Positions 37,003 through 49,970 of a DNA stretch of 64,000 nucleotides are shown in pieces. Source of the DNA: Carallia brachiata (lineage: Eukaryota > Streptophyta > Magnoliopsida > Malpighiales > Rhizophoraceae). The stretch lies in contig JADCRB010000153.1 of the NCBI GenBank assembly GCA_021464245.1, positions 1,178,001 through 1,242,000 on the forward strand, read 5' to 3'. A program made the translations under genes and the position numbers. Below the pieces are notes generated by a model, which did not search any database, was not told the origin of the DNA, and was given only the letters and a program-made list of their open reading frames with translations. The number at the start of each line of letters is the position of its first letter. Positions within the stretch are counted from its first letter, which is position 1.

Positions 37003-40000
37003 TCATGTATGTTTTTCCCAAAAAAAAAAAAAGAAATTAACGGATAGAACTAGGCACCATGGTAGTAAAGACCAAAACTTGGCTTGCCTATCCGCCCGCT
37101 GACTAGCCGCCCACAGTTCTTTCTTGAACATCATACGAACCCCGCACTTTTTCACCTTGCAATACTTGGAATGGGGAGACCACCTATATGGGCTAAATTT
37201 AAATAAAACCTCCTTGCCAGAATTCCTGTGAAACCAATCTCTATAGGAACAGTCTGCTTCCACAAGCCACAGCAACAAATGGTCTGACTTCACAAAGTGG
37301 ATGTTACTAACAAGACATGCCCAGCCCCCGATGGCATCTGTGATAAGCTGGCGAGGGCCTTCGATGCCACATTCACATAAAAAACCGCTGAACATGGGAC
37401 AATCTGCGACGACGAGCCTGGAGGGATCCTCCGATTCAAAGACAACGCAGAGAGCAATTCCCAAGAACTCAGACCAGTCGGAGGGAAACTGTGCGGTTAC
37501 CGAGGATCCCACACCTTGATTACCAAACCATTGTGGAATTTCACATCCCGGCATCAGAATTTGGATATTACTCAAATTGAAACCTTCACACGCTTCCGGA
37601 TGATTGATTCGGCTCCCAAACCGGTCAGGAATTTCTGAAGAACATAAACTACGACTAATGGGAGATTGGAACTGGGAATTGATCATCTCCAATCTCTCAA
37701 GTTGGGCGAGAAACTCAATTTTTATTGGCATTCCTCTAATTGCAGTCTTACTCATATATAGCTCCCTTGTATTTGGAAAAACCTCTGGAAACTCGGTGAT
37801 ATTTGAGCAACCAATAAGACGAACAACTATAGCCCCCCCAGTCCGATTATATGACTTGGGTAATTTTTTCACAGCAGTCCAGCTTAAATCTAATTCATTC
37901 AGACATCCTGACAGATCTGGGCATTTCTCGACATTAGAACAGTACGACAGGTTAAGATATTTAAGACGGTCTGAATCAATCCTACTGGGAAGAATCCTCA
38001 GGCTACAACAATGTCTGAGACCGAGATATACCAGCTTTTTAAGATGTTGAACTGATGTGTGAAGCTCTGTTAAACTTTCACAATTTTGAAGATTGATACT
38101 CTCAATATTTTCAGCCTGTGACAGATCTGGGATTTCACTAAGCTGTGAGGAGAACTCGAGGTTAATCCGTTTCAACTTTGCAAGTTGCTGGCACAGAAAA
38201 AGACACGTTGGGCACAGCCAGAGAGTAAGCATCTCAAACGTTATAATTTGCCTAGAGAAGGGAGGGATACAGGAAGATAGGCATGGGCAGTTATTCAAGC
38301 GTACCTGTTTTCCTGTCCAGAGATACTCAACCTTGCTGTAGGGTAGGTTGATCTCAACAAGTTGTTCAGCACAAAAATTTGGTGCCAAAATTTTGGAAGG
38401 GAATCTTTCCCAATGCAGATACCTCAACTCATTAGACAGCAATAGAAGACCATTACGAGGAAGGCGGACTATGTCTTCCCAGCCTCGAACTGAAGGAGGT
38501 GCAAAGAATTTCAGCAATTTTAGATGATCCATGGAGGCAAAGGTGTCAGATTCCAATTGCATCTCCCTTGTTTTAGAAAGATCTAAAAATATGCTTTCAA
38601 TTGCTTCAGTTCCCTAGTTATCAAAAGCAAAGGAGCAGTTTGCATATCATATCCGAACAGAAGAAAGAAAATAGAAAACATAATGAACAATTAAAAATAA
38701 AGCCATAGGCTTAGCATTAACCTTTTTCCTTGATAGCACATTGTAGACATCCTCAGGATTCCATATCCTGCTACGTTTTCCAGGTTCAGATTCTTCTTGT
38801 ACGATGACCCAACCCATCTCTTGAAGCAAATCATGCATCTCCAACTTGTTGCCAGAAAGAGTCAAGAGGCACTTATCAACGAGACTACTTACAGTAAAAT
38901 GCACCAAATGATAACATCCGCCCAGTATTCTTTCCACATAGCCTCGTTCCTCCCCTCTGAAAAAACATGCAATGTCAAGAAAGACTTTCTGCTCTTCAAC
39001 ACCTAATCTATCATAGCTTGTTCTAAGTACGTTAAGAACTTCTCGATTTAAACCTTTTCTCAGTGCTTGCAATGCGCATTCCCAATCTTCATTGCTTTTA
39101 CCACATAGAGTGGAACCCAGAACTTTAAGAGCCAAAGGATTCCCTTTGCAATAATCTACCACGGCCATTGACTGGTCCAGTCGATCTTCTGGCCGATCAT
39201 CTTCTTTGAAGGCATACGTACTGAACAGTTGCAGAGATTTATCTATATCAAGTTCCTCAACAGAATATATTTTATCAGCAGCACCTTCAAAAGCTCGACA
39301 GTTTCTGCTTGTTATAATGATTCGGCTTCCCAAGCCAAATGAAGAACGGCCTCCAAGCAATAGTTCTTGTAGTTGTAATGAATGATCTACATCATCAAGA
39401 ACAATAAAAACTTTTTTGCAGTGAAGACGGGCCTTTCTAAAGTTACTTTCCAGATCGAGCGAACCAACGTCAAGGTTTTCTTCTCCTAATATTTTCGAAA
39501 AGACTTGGTATTGTAGATATTCCAGCCCAAACTTTTTGGTTTTGTCACTAACATTTTCAAGAAAGTAGCTTGCATCAAATTTCCTGGAAAGTTTTTTAAA
39601 CAAAGCTTTGGCAATCGTGGTCTTTCCCACCCCAGGCATGCCCCAAATTCCTATGACACGAACATCATTCAATTCAATGGATAGTAACGATTCAATCTCC
39701 CAAATGCGTAAATCAATGCCAACCAGGTTAGGGTTACCGCTTGGGGACATCTGACATAGTTTCTCTAAGACATCCTTGACAATTTCCTCAACGAGTTTGG
39801 AATCATGCCTAACAATTAAGAATTTGAATAAAACCCAGTTAGCTAAACAGAAATTAATGTACTAACATAGAGATTTATAAACTAGTAATCTGTCTACGAA
39901 AAGGGAGTGCAGCTAATAATCATTTGGGGCAAAAACAGACCCAATGTTTGGCTGTTCTAGAACAAGACCTGTAATCGTAAGTAATTTAGACGTTAAAACT

Positions 40001-41319
40001 TTAAAGCAATCATGTGTGTAAAGCCTATATTCTAGTTTAAAAAAATTATGAAAATATCTATTGAAATTCAGAAACCTTGGAATGCGTTTTCGTATTTGTT
40101 TTCTCTGGTATCTCTCTTCAAGTTTATTCTCTCACAGCAGGGTCGTTTCTCTGAAGTATCTATTATCATTTCTAACCCATCACCTTCTCATCCATTTCTT
40201 GCCTTCTTTTGGCTAAAATTTCACTCTCATTTCTTCGTTGTCTTCCACAATGGACCGTATGGATTTTGATTTGGCAATTGTCTATTCAACTTGGTTTTTT
40301 TTTTTATTGCCTATGAAAAGTTTATAATAAAAAGAAGAGAAGAATCTGGGAATTTTCCCTTTTTCCTGCTAATTGACTTATGAGAACCATTCAGAACTAT
40401 TTGTAATTTATCTATTTGCTTTAACTGTACAGAATGCATTGTCGGCCAGCCAAATTTCCGAAGGTACTATGGGCTATGGGACATGGGTCATAGGGTTGGG
40501 GAATCTGTTCTTACTATAAATTCATGGTTTGAATTTGTGCCTAGTTGTTCTTATGGCAGTGACTCCCACAACTGACTCCGCATAGTTGTGGGAGTTAGTG
40601 GTGACCCTTGTTAGACAAGGAAAATTATTTTTCTCAATAGATTTACTGATTTAGTAAAACGACCAATTCCACTCTAGGATATGCAATCTTTGCTCTCATT
40701 TGATCCAATGGAATATGCCAAATCGGATTTTGGGAAAGCGCAGAATCTAAAAGAAGTAACATATAATAATTTACCTGGTGACCCTGGAATCCCACCCTGA
40801 CCGGCTGGCAACTATGGTTAAGGCCTCTTTCCACTTGCCCACTTTCTCCATCACCGCTTCGTCCATCCTCTGCTTTGCTTTTTCTTCATGCTTAGCAATC
40901 GCTTTTCCGAAACTTCCGGCCACTTCTTGAACATCGGATGGATCCACCTGGTAGAAAACAGGTAAAACTGTTTGACCCAGTCGGCTCATGCATTCAACTA
41001 TCTTCACTACTTCATCCAAGCACCACTCTGAGTCGGCAAAATTTTCCGAGAAAATAATGATGGAAATTGCTGAAGCTTCAATGGCTTTCAAAAGAATTGA
41101 TAAATCTTTCCCTCTTTCAAGTTTATCGTCTATGAAGGTCTTGATGTTTTTGATGCATAAAGCGTCGTGGAGATGGCTGGTGAAGTTATTGCGAGTTTCC
41201 CCTCTAAAACTCAGAAAAACATCGTACTTCCATGGACCAGAATAAGAATTGGAGCTGGGTAACAAGGATGACGAGGAAGAGGAAGAGGCGGCGGTGATGG
41301 AGGCCGAGGCGGAAGTCAT
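37003..41319 (-). CDS. TIR-NBS-LRR disease resistance protein
   Basis: Exons 41319-40775, 39808-38722, 38613-38305 and 38187-37003 give 1041 residues. After a Ser/Ala-rich start, the TIR domain runs from about residue 31 (YDVFLSFRGETRNNF); the likely NADase glutamate is E103 in SEWCLDEV. NB-ARC follows: P-loop GMPGVGKTT (238-246), kinase-2 VFIVLDDVD, RNBS-B GSRIIITSR, GLPL-like GNPLALKVLG, RNBS-D FLDIACFF and MHDL (506-509). Then come a rather short LRR region (LKYLNLSYCSNVEKCPDL, LNELDLSWTAVKKLP) and a C-JID-like tail (MPGCEIPQWFGNQ). TNLs are intracellular immune receptors that oligomerise on effector sensing and make nucleotide signals for EDS1. All motifs are intact, so it may work. The last intron (117 nt, 38304-38188) is open in frame, so a retained form would add 39 residues. 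Confidence 0.93.
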
Positions 41320-41576
41320 TTTTAGATAAAAACTCTGCTGGTCAAGGAGAACAATTCACACGAAAAGCATTATTCCTAAAGAATGATCAGAAAGAAGATG
41401 AAGAAAATGGCTAATAGCCCAGTAAAACATCTTGCACTGTTCCACGACTCAGCGATCAACTGCCAAATTGGCTTTTAATAATGGAAATCGAAAGCTTCCA
41501 CGAAGGTTCATGGAAGGTCGTAAGTCATTGTCAAAAAAAAAAGAAGGAAGGTTGTAAGTCAAATCAGCACCGCGTA

Positions 41577-41910
41577 GGGTCTGTTTGGTTTATAAGAAAA
41601 TGATTGAAAAAAAATGATTACAAAATTTTGATCAAAAAATATTATTATCATTTTTTTATTTTTTTTATTTTTTTTATATTTTTAATTAATTTAAATAATA
41701 TTATTTTTTTATAATTTTTTTCTCATAAATTATTATTTATTTTTTTTTATTTTTTTCATAAAATTTTTATCAATCTAAATAATTTTTTTCACATAATTTT
41801 TTCTCTTTTAAATTATTATTTAATTTTTTAATTTTTTTATAATTTTTTTTAATTTAAATAATTTTATTTTCTCACTCTTATCTTTTAAATAATATAAACA
41901 AATGTTAGGG
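41577..41910. repeat. MITE-like AT-rich element upstream of the TNL
   Basis: It starts CTGTTTGGTTTATAAGAAAA after TAGGGT and ends AATATAAACAAATG before TTAGGGT. The ends are imperfect inverted repeats and TAGGGT flanks both sides (possible 6-bp or degenerate 8-bp target duplication). The interior is almost pure A/T. It lies about 260 bp upstream of the TNL start codon. Confidence 0.5.
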
Positions 41911-42719
41911 TAATACTTCCGGACGGGGTGGAAACGGAGGTGCGGAGGACTGGGAGATTGGACAAAGTAAAAGAAAGGAATGGAGAGAGGCTTTACGGTG
42001 AAATTACGATGTGTTTCACTTTCATTAACTTTTTAATTTTTTTAAACTTATTTTGTTTACGATCGTTCAGATGATGTACAATATATTTGAAAATAGAGAT
42101 TTCTTAAGTATTATCCATATAAGAGATTAAGGTTAACGTATAATAGTAATTATATATATAATAATTAAAGTTGATGTAGTAAGAGTATAGAGACATAAAT
42201 TTAGTGTGTAATATACATAAATAAAAAAAATTATTCCATGTATTAAAAAAAATAGTTTTTGGAAAAAAATAATATTATTTATAAATATTGTTAATAAAAT
42301 AATGTAATTATATTCAATATTTTGGGAAAAAAAAGAAATTTTTTACATTGATCCGACAGATTTTGGTCAATTGATTGAGGCAATTTTTTTCAAACTACCT
42401 TTTTATCCAATCAAAATAAATAACTGGACTGATTTAAATTTCGAATTAACTGATTCACCCGTTTTCATTTTTAAAAACTATACTAGAAAGGATAACTAGC
42501 TTAAGCTGACATCACTTGAGTTAATAACTTATGATGCTATATTCCCGCGTTGCGAGATATTGACTTTGTAACTTTGTTTTGAGAAGTTTGCTCCGGTTAT
42601 CATGGGATGCAACTTGATGAGATGAAACCGCGAATGAACATTCTCTCCAAGTACATATCCTTGAAGTATATATGCGGTTTTTCAATTAACAAGAGATTTT
42701 TTTTTTTTTTCTTTTTATC

Positions 42720-42995
42720 AAAAGGAAAGACAGAACGCCCCTCAAATAAGAGTCTTATAGAGGGACCATCCGGAGCTAAGACAGCCCTCTCAAGTCCTCT
42801 AATAATAAGCTTCTGATACTACTAGGTGGCCTATTAAACACATGTAAGCCTGGTGCTAAGGAAAAGACTAAATTAACTATACCATCAGCGACCATGTTGC
42901 CTTCCTTATAAGTATGAGCAACTGAGATAAATCAATTCTTCCAAAGCAACTCCCTACAACTTTGCACCAGATTGTAAAGTGGATGTGTGTGGCTA
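42720..42995 (-). mobile_element. LINE RNase H-domain remnant
   Basis: On the minus strand, with stops, the sequence reads SCRELLWKN, stop, then FISVAHTYKEGNMVADGIVN, followed shortly by LHVFNRPPSSIRSLLLEDL. This is the tail of the RNase H-like domain (H..REGN..AD..A, then PP..I..L...D) found at the end of plant non-LTR retroelements. In-frame stops and lack of the reverse transcriptase show it is a dead fragment. Confidence 0.7.
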
Positions 42996-43228
42996 ATTGT
43001 ATTTTACGGCCTAATTACCGGAGTTCAAAATTAGAACTAAATTGATGCATTATAAAGGATCAAATATAAGGTTTGGCATCATAGGAATAGCTATAAATGT
43101 AAAAGGCTCTTGTATCTCAAAGTTCGTTCAATCTGACCCTGAATCTGCCTCTTCATCTCTTTGCAACTCTAGTATTCATGTTGTCTTCTAATGGGGGAAG
43201 CAAGCCAATCATTCTCAACGGGATATCT

Positions 43229-43715
43229 ATTTTATAAATTTTAAACTTTTATAATTTTTTATATATAAGTTTTAAACTTTTTTGAAATTTTATTTAAGTA
43301 CTAAATTTTTTGATTTGATACCAAATTAGTATATTTATTAATAAAAAGTGATCAATCTATTAAAAAAATAATTTTGACTTTACAAAAATTATTTAAAAAA
43401 TTGTTAAGTACACTAATTGAAAATTTATTCTATCAAAAAGTATGCACCTTATATATTTAATTCGTATGTTTTATTGATTAAAAAAATATTTTATGTGTAT
43501 ATTTATTGATGAAAAAAATATTTAATTCATTTATTTGACATTTTTTTAATAATTTTCATTAATTCAAACTCATTTATTAAGAGATTGACCACTTTTCCTA
43601 AATAAAAGGATTGATTTGATAAAAAAAATAAAAAATTTAGAATTTAAATGAAATGTTAAAAAAATTTAAGACTTATAAAAAAAAATGTAAAAATTTAAAA
43701 TTAAAAAATTATATA
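43229..43715. repeat. Long foldback element (~490 bp)
   Basis: The first ~130 nt (from TTTATAAATTTTAAAC) aligns with the reverse complement of the last ~130 nt (ending AAAATTTAAAATTAAAAAAT). Paired words include TAAGTTTTAAACTTTTTT with TAAGTCTTAAATTTTTTT, and GTGATCAATCT with GTGGTCAATCT. Non-coding. Ends and target duplication are unclear in this AT-rich setting. Confidence 0.5.
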
Positions 43716-45337
43716 TCCCTATTCTCGCCTGAGTCGAGCTCACGTGCAAACAATTTACCTTTTGGCAGTAGTTTTCATCCCTTTAAAGATCGTTGTTGGG
43801 TTAGAGAAGAACCAAGGGAAAAATATATATATATCCCTTAGATTGCATGCATGCGCTGCGAGCTCTAAATCCATTTATGAAGCACCAAGCATGATAATTG
43901 AACAATGTAAATGGTAAGGGAAAAGTTTGGTATCCCTATCTTGGTATATATACTTGGTATACCTATTGTAACGAGCTTATCTATTTTTGTGACAAGATCG
44001 ATAAAATATGATACAAAAAATTAACACGTTATTTTTTGTTGCAAAAACAATAAGCACAGTTGCAGAAACAATCAAGTTCGTCACAAAAAATACACTTTGT
44101 ATATGTATCATCTGGTTACCAATATATGTATACTAAATCAAGCTCAAATGGTAAATGCATAAAAAAAAAAGAACACTATCCCATTCGTAACGTCTTCCTA
44201 AAGTGGGCTACAACTCCCATGTTTAGCCGCCAGATTAGATTTACAAGAAGTGGAAAAAAAAAAAAAAAGAGCAGTTAGTTGCATTTCTTCCCTTTCCTTA
44301 AGGGAAGATTGTTGGTTAAAATATTTGAAGATTTAGCAAAAAAAAAAAAGGGGTTGGCAACAAAATCGCATGGTCCTAATTCTAAAATCCTAAGACTAGC
44401 CAGATGATAATGCATGAAAAAAAGACCTAGGGCATCCCAAATGCCCATGAAGATGACTTTTAATTTCTAAAACTTACCCTTCATAGCCATTGGAGTGATT
44501 AGCCATTTCAAGAACAAGTGCTAAAAATTGATAGGTTTGCTTTGTTTGTCATTGAATATACATTTGGCAGACCCTTTTATCTAACCCCATTAGCCTTGCC
44601 TACTTCTTAGGCAAAAATTTTCGAAATCATTGTTTTTGCCAGCCTCTTTCAGGTGGCTTAAAAAAAAAAAAAAACTGTCTCCAACTAAGCTAATCCAGCA
44701 GCTTGAGTTGGTAGACACATGATTGGTTCTTTTCAAGAAACCCTTCATTCAAAAAGACGAAGAGAAAGAGATGCATGAGATCTCCAACACACTGGAGAGA
44801 TGACTGTAACCCCTACGGGGGGCTTCTGATTGTATTCGTGCAAAAGCCCAAATGTCAAGCATTGGGTTGTGTTAGGAAGAGATAGAGATAAAGGGGAAAC
44901 CATGGTTAGGCCTAAGGTTGTTGAATTAAACCTCGAAGAAAGCAGCAGAGGAAGCATATATAAAATTGGCTAGCTAGATGGACACAATTCTCTAGCGACG
45001 AGGAATTGGTCGAGCGTGAAATGCCACGGTTACGCCTGTGGTACAGCAAAACACAGTCTAAGATGTCAGTACTCTTTCTGTTTGAAAACCACAATTAAAA
45101 CATATAAATTTGTAAAATTCATGAAAAAAAAAAAAGAGTGAGACCATATCCTATATTGCTATTTTAAATGAATTGATTTTCCTTTGTGTTATTGTCAATC
45201 TTAAATTTACTGTCAGCCCGATTAGCCGGAAAATTTTCACTTATCTTTTGTCCATTAGGAGGATATCGAGCAAAATTTCCCATATATAATTAGCTAATGA
45301 GTACATTTAAAATCTGCACCATTGTCTTGAAGCATAC

Positions 45338-45622
45338 CTGTTGGCAAGGATGCCGTTGGTGCAAGGCAGCAAGGGACATAGGACGACCGTGGTGTTGTGG
45401 GCACCCTCCAGATGAGTTGATTGCTGAATACTGAAACAGCTGGTGTGGATACTGGACACCATCGCTCTGACCAGATGCATAGCTTGTGGCGCCTACCCCG
45501 CTTCCTTCTCCAATTTGAAGATATGGATAAAAGGCAGTTGCTGCGCCAGTCATCATCCCACCAGGTCCAGTTCCATACAAAGGATACTGGGGAGTTGCCC
45601 CGTTATACACGCTATGGTAGCT
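45338..45622 (-). pseudogene. Orphan last exon of an RRM protein (ARP1-like)
   Basis: A 285-nt open exon bounded by TTTCAG and CAG|GTATGC reads in phase 0: SYHSVYNGATPQYPLYG, TGPGGMMTGAATAFYPYL, GEGSG, GVQYPHQLFQYSAIN, ending MSLAALHQRHPCQQ. This matches the glycine/tyrosine-rich C-terminal region of plant RRM proteins of the ARP1/RBM24-like group (family members have YPVYGT.PGG..GAA.AYYPYLQ and GVQYPHQLFQYS). The RRM-encoding exons should lie to the right on this strand, but 45.6-48.6 kb shows none. It is probably a fragment moved or left by rearrangement. Confidence 0.72.
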
Positions 45623-48600
45623 CTGAAACATGCATGAGGTCACAATTAATACGAGTCATTAGCTAGCTTTGACGTTAATGGAACCATCTATTTATTCAGA
45701 TGTTTTTTTTTTATTAATTAGTTTTGACTGCACCAATTCAGCTACTGTTCATTCAGAGATTATATATCATTAGCTAGCTCTAATTATTATCTTGTAATAT
45801 TCTTTGCGAGATTTAATTTCCGGGACTTTTTCAAATTAACGTGAGAAAAAAAAAAAAATTTAAGTGAGACCCAAGCGAAAGTAAAATAGGAAAAAGTTTC
45901 TGATCCCTAATAGCTCAAATGAAATAACAAAATGTAACCATTTATTAATAAAATGTAATCACATTGATATTTTAAGTAAGTCTTTTTATTTTTAAGAAAA
46001 AAATATTTTTTCACAAAAAAATAATTGGTTTTCGGGCATACCATGTGCAATTTACAGTTTAAATTTTAGAGTAACACTCATCTAAATTTAAATTTTAATT
46101 TTAAGTTTTAATTTTATTATTCTACATTTTATTATTGTGACTGTATTTTATTAGTAAATAATTACATTTTGTCACTTCAATTAGACTAATATCAGGATCT
46201 GAAATTGTACTCATTAAGGACTTGTTTGGAATGGATTTTATTTTTTATTTTTTTATTTAATTTTCACAAAAAAAGAGAAAATATATTTGATATCATTTTT
46301 ATTTTTTATTAAAAAATTAAAATTATTTTTTTAAAAAAAAAATAAATTCTCTCTCTATCCTCTCTATTTCCTTTACTCTCTCTATCATTCTATCATTCTA
46401 TCTACTCATTCTCTTTTTATCCTCTATCTCTATTTTTGTTCTCTCTCTCTCTCCCTTTTATATCTATTTTATATCATCTCTCTTTAACCATTTTCTTTAC
46501 TTTTTTATCTCCCTATCAACTATTCTTTATAGTTTTTCTTTCCTATTCATACTTTTTTTTTACTATTTCTTTTCCTATCTTCTCTTTATCTACTTTTTTT
46601 ATTCTTATAAAAAAATAAAATTTGACAATAATATAATATAAAAATTTAATAAATAATAAAAATAAAAAATAATAACAAAAAATTGACAATATCTTTAAAC
46701 AACTTCTAAAATAACACCACCCAAAATAATCGATTGGACAAAAACAAGAGAAACTTCTGAGAAAAAGAAGAAATGAGAGTGCAAATGATAGCCGCTGAAA
46801 GAAAGGTAAAAAGTCGCCGTCCCCCAAATGGCGTGCTTCAAAACGCATCCTAAGATGTCGTGTGAAAAAAGCAAATTAAAAAAAAAGGACTTCTCATATA
46901 ATACGGACATTGATTATAGATACACCAGCTGTCCCCACCTCCTTTGCATGCTGGACATATCATTTCGGCTTACGCGCCATGATTTCCGGTGTTGCCACAC
47001 TTCTAGGATAGTTTGTTTGGTTGTTTGTTTATTTTATTTTTTTTTTTTAAAGATAAGTTTGTTTGTTGACCATTCATTCATAAGCTCATCTAACAAAAAA
47101 AAACCATTTTATTGGCGCACACTTGCAGTAGTGCGATGGACACGCAAGCGCATTTATATAAATTCTAAGTCGGAGAGACATAAGAGGGAGACATGTGGAG
47201 AAAGGCAGCGATGGGTTTTAAGATTTTTTTTTGGTTAGAAAATTTATGAGGTATATACACTATACAGTCAAATATATTGTATAAACAATATTTTGAAAGA
47301 TGCAATATTTTCATTTAACCTTTCTGTAATTTGTTTGTTTTACATTTTACTTTTCTGTAGTTTTAATTTAGACTATTAACACTGTTATAGTTTCTAATTT
47401 TGGAGTTTAACACCCCTGGTGTTAGCATTGTCTGTTGTTGCTGCTGCTGCTGTTGGCACATGATTTAGCATTTTTATAGAAGAGAATGTTTGGATGACTT
47501 GGGGGTTCCTAGTCTTATCTGTGTCATTTGAGGTTATTTACTTGAATAAAGCATATTACTCAGGCTGCTACTGGAATCCCAGCCTGTCAACTCGTCAGGC
47601 TACGAAAACAAATTACGAATTTGCAGGGGAGCTGTGAGTAAATTAGAGGTGTAGCCACTCATATTCAGGTCAATCTATGTCTTCAAAAAGTCTAATCAGA
47701 ATCAGTTGGGGAATCTTTGTCCTGTTCTTAACGCCGCTCTCGTAGTTGTCATGGTTGCAGGCATTGTATGCCTGTACATCAATTTCCACTGGAATGAAAC
47801 GAGCAACCAAGGCAATGGTGGCAGTGAACAAGGTTTCGTTTCAAAGCCTGGTTTCTTTTTGATTGCAGTGTTCATATCCTTCATTCAGCTTCCAGTTCTG
47901 AGAGACTAGAAGTTTTATAAAGTGTAGAAAAGACGGAATCTCCAATTGATGTTCAGTCCAGATGCTATTTGGTGTTAATAGCCGAAATTATAAACAACAG
48001 AGGTACTAATAATTTAAATCAAAATTATAAGAAAGTAAAATATAAAATAAGTAAACTACAAGTGGGTTAAATGTATTTAATCTTATTTTAAAAAATTGTA
48101 GGTATCTTTTGCATTTGTCTTCGACTCATTCTGTACGCATAATTATTTTTCTACAAAATAAAATAAAATAAAAATAAATGAGACCCATTCTCCTCCGGTC
48201 TTTTTTCCTGTCTTTCTATTTTTGTCCAAATTGTGGAACGAACACGCGCTTTAAGTCGTCCATTGCTCTAATTTCTTCCACTTATTTTTAAGAGGGAACA
48301 TGGAATGACATATTTGCCCCTGAACACCTCCGTTAATCACAAAAAAACCTCGAAGAAGTACGACGGGAATGGGAAAGCGCCTAGTGGTAGAAACGGAACG
48401 GTGGGTCTTTTCGGAAACGGAGGACCAAGTCACGCAGTCGGTCAACGCTCAATCTTTTTTCTCTTTTTTGACATAATAAAATCGCTGCATCAATATTCAT
48501 CAAAATTGTACACATAATCGACGTAAAGACGCGACGTACAGACGCTGAGAATACCTATGCATTGCACAACTTGTCCCTTTGCTAAATAATCAGAGCTAGC

Positions 48601-48754
48601 TAACGAAAAGAAAAACATAGCTCCTAATAACCAGAGCTACAGTTCATTCAGAGCGAGAGCCAGGGAGAGAGATTTTTTCTTTTTTTTTTTTTTTTCTTTT
48701 CTTGACTTCAAACGTTATAGCTTGCATTAATCGTTAAAATCCGATAACAAGATT
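45623..48754. other. Spacer with low-complexity tracts, no gene seen
   Basis: A CT-rich microsatellite-like stretch lies at 46350-46600 and AT-rich DNA at 46600-46690. A 67-residue open frame at 47706-47909 with two hydrophobic stretches is discussed under rejected items. From about 48305 there is unremarkable single-copy-looking sequence. Confidence 0.45.
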
Positions 48755-48940
48755 TGTAATAGGGCTTGAGGTGGGTTGCAAGCCCAACTGAGGGACAAAA
48801 GATTTCACTCTAAATTGATTGGCAACCTAATCAGTTACCCTATTAACAGTTCTCTTAATATAGATGAAAGTACAATGGGAAAGTGAATTCCATAAAGCTT
48901 TAATATCTACTAGAATTGGATAGAGAGACACCTATAGTTC
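48755..48940 (-). mobile_element. Second LINE RNase H remnant
   Basis: The minus strand reads LVDIKALWNSLSHCTFIYIK, RTVNRVTD, stop, VANQFRVK, then PITNLVIGF before a stop. The pattern F.HV.R..N..AD(W).AN is the end of the plant LINE-type RNase H domain; the stop is most simply a TGG-to-TAG change. It differs from the 42.7-kb fragment, so it comes from another element. Confidence 0.62.
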
Positions 48941-48991
48941 ATTCAGAAATTAATTTTCATTAGCTAGCTTTGATCATCTAGAATGCGTATA

Positions 48992-49153
48992 TATTTCAAA
49001 CATTTTTTATCTTGAGTGATATTTCAATTAAAATTATAATTGATATTTTTAAAATAAAATTAATAATTTTTAAAATATAAACATAATAAATATTTCAAAA
49101 ATATCAATCGTAATTTTAATTGAGATACTGTCCGAAATAAAAATACTTAAAAT
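48992..49153. repeat. Foldback MITE-like element
   Basis: CTCAATTAAAATTACGATTG, read on the minus strand of the right arm, pairs with TTCAATTAAAATTATAATTG on the left arm. The pairing continues outward through the ATTTTTTATCTTG / ATTTTTATTTCGG region. Arms are about 60-70 nt around a short AT-rich loop. Non-coding; target duplication not resolved. Confidence 0.6.
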
Positions 49154-49494
49154 ACTAATATTTTTTTATCATTTATGCGTGGTGTTGCACAAGTTCTCCA
49201 CCCTTCATATTTAGTACAAAACTTTTTAATACAACTATACTTTATTAAAAAATTAAAATTTAAAATGTTATTAAATATATTTATAATAAAATTAAATATA
49301 TTTAAAATTAAAAAATTATATATATTTATATATATATATAGGACCATGTAACAAATACCCATTCCTATTCGTATTTCAATTACCAATTTGTTCTTTGCAA
49401 GCCACGTATGTAAATAACCCCAATTACAATTACTGAATGGAAAAAGATTAATGGCCGGAGGACAGTGATTAGAAGAAGTATCAAGGATACAATG

Positions 49495-49591
49495 GGCCTA
49501 ATTATTTATATAATTGTATTAATTTTTTAATAAAAATTAAGTAATAATTTATTATATCACATTTATCAATTTAATTATACAAATAATTAGA
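49495..49591. repeat. Small ~97-bp inverted-repeat element
   Basis: Ends GGCCTAATTATTTATATAAT and the complement of ATTATACAAATAATTAGACC form a ~21-bp terminal inverted repeat with a few mismatches. Fully AT-rich inside. Size and form fit a short MITE. Confidence 0.5.
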
Positions 49592-49970
49592 CCAATATTC
49601 TGAATATTTTATCTAACCACCTGTCCTGATCCTTGCCGGTTTCCTTACTGAATATCTAAAAGAATTGACAAAAGATTAAAAAGAAATCTAAGAGAATGCT
49701 ATCAAGTGATTTAGTATAATTAATAACAGATAATTATACAATTTTAATTTAATTGATAATATGTCAGTGTTTTATATTTTTTATAAATTCAGTCCATTCT
49801 AAACGGTGTTTTTTCACTATTGAATAATAAGAGAATACTGTTCCAACTATCTCTCTCTCCCTCCTTCTCTCTAAATCGTGCCTCTGTCTCTCTCTGGGAA
49901 ATTATTTCTCTCGTCGACCCCAAATTTCTCCTTTTTCCGAGCTAAACCCTAGCAGAGAGGAATTGAATAG

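Larger units (their letters stand above)
41911..45337. other. Gene-poor, AT-rich region with repeat fragments
   Basis: Apart from the LINE fragment and foldback element listed separately I see no coding sequence. Poly-A/poly-T tracts and AT-rich low-complexity DNA dominate. Open frames around 44745-45094 do not resemble proteins. Confidence 0.5.

Noticed and set aside
47706..47909. Small membrane-like open frame, possibly a DUF1218-type fragment (VVVMVAGIVCLYINF, later SKPGFFLIAVFISFI)
   Set aside because: The similarity is only in hydrophobicity and a KPG word; the conserved cysteines and flanking exons were not found.
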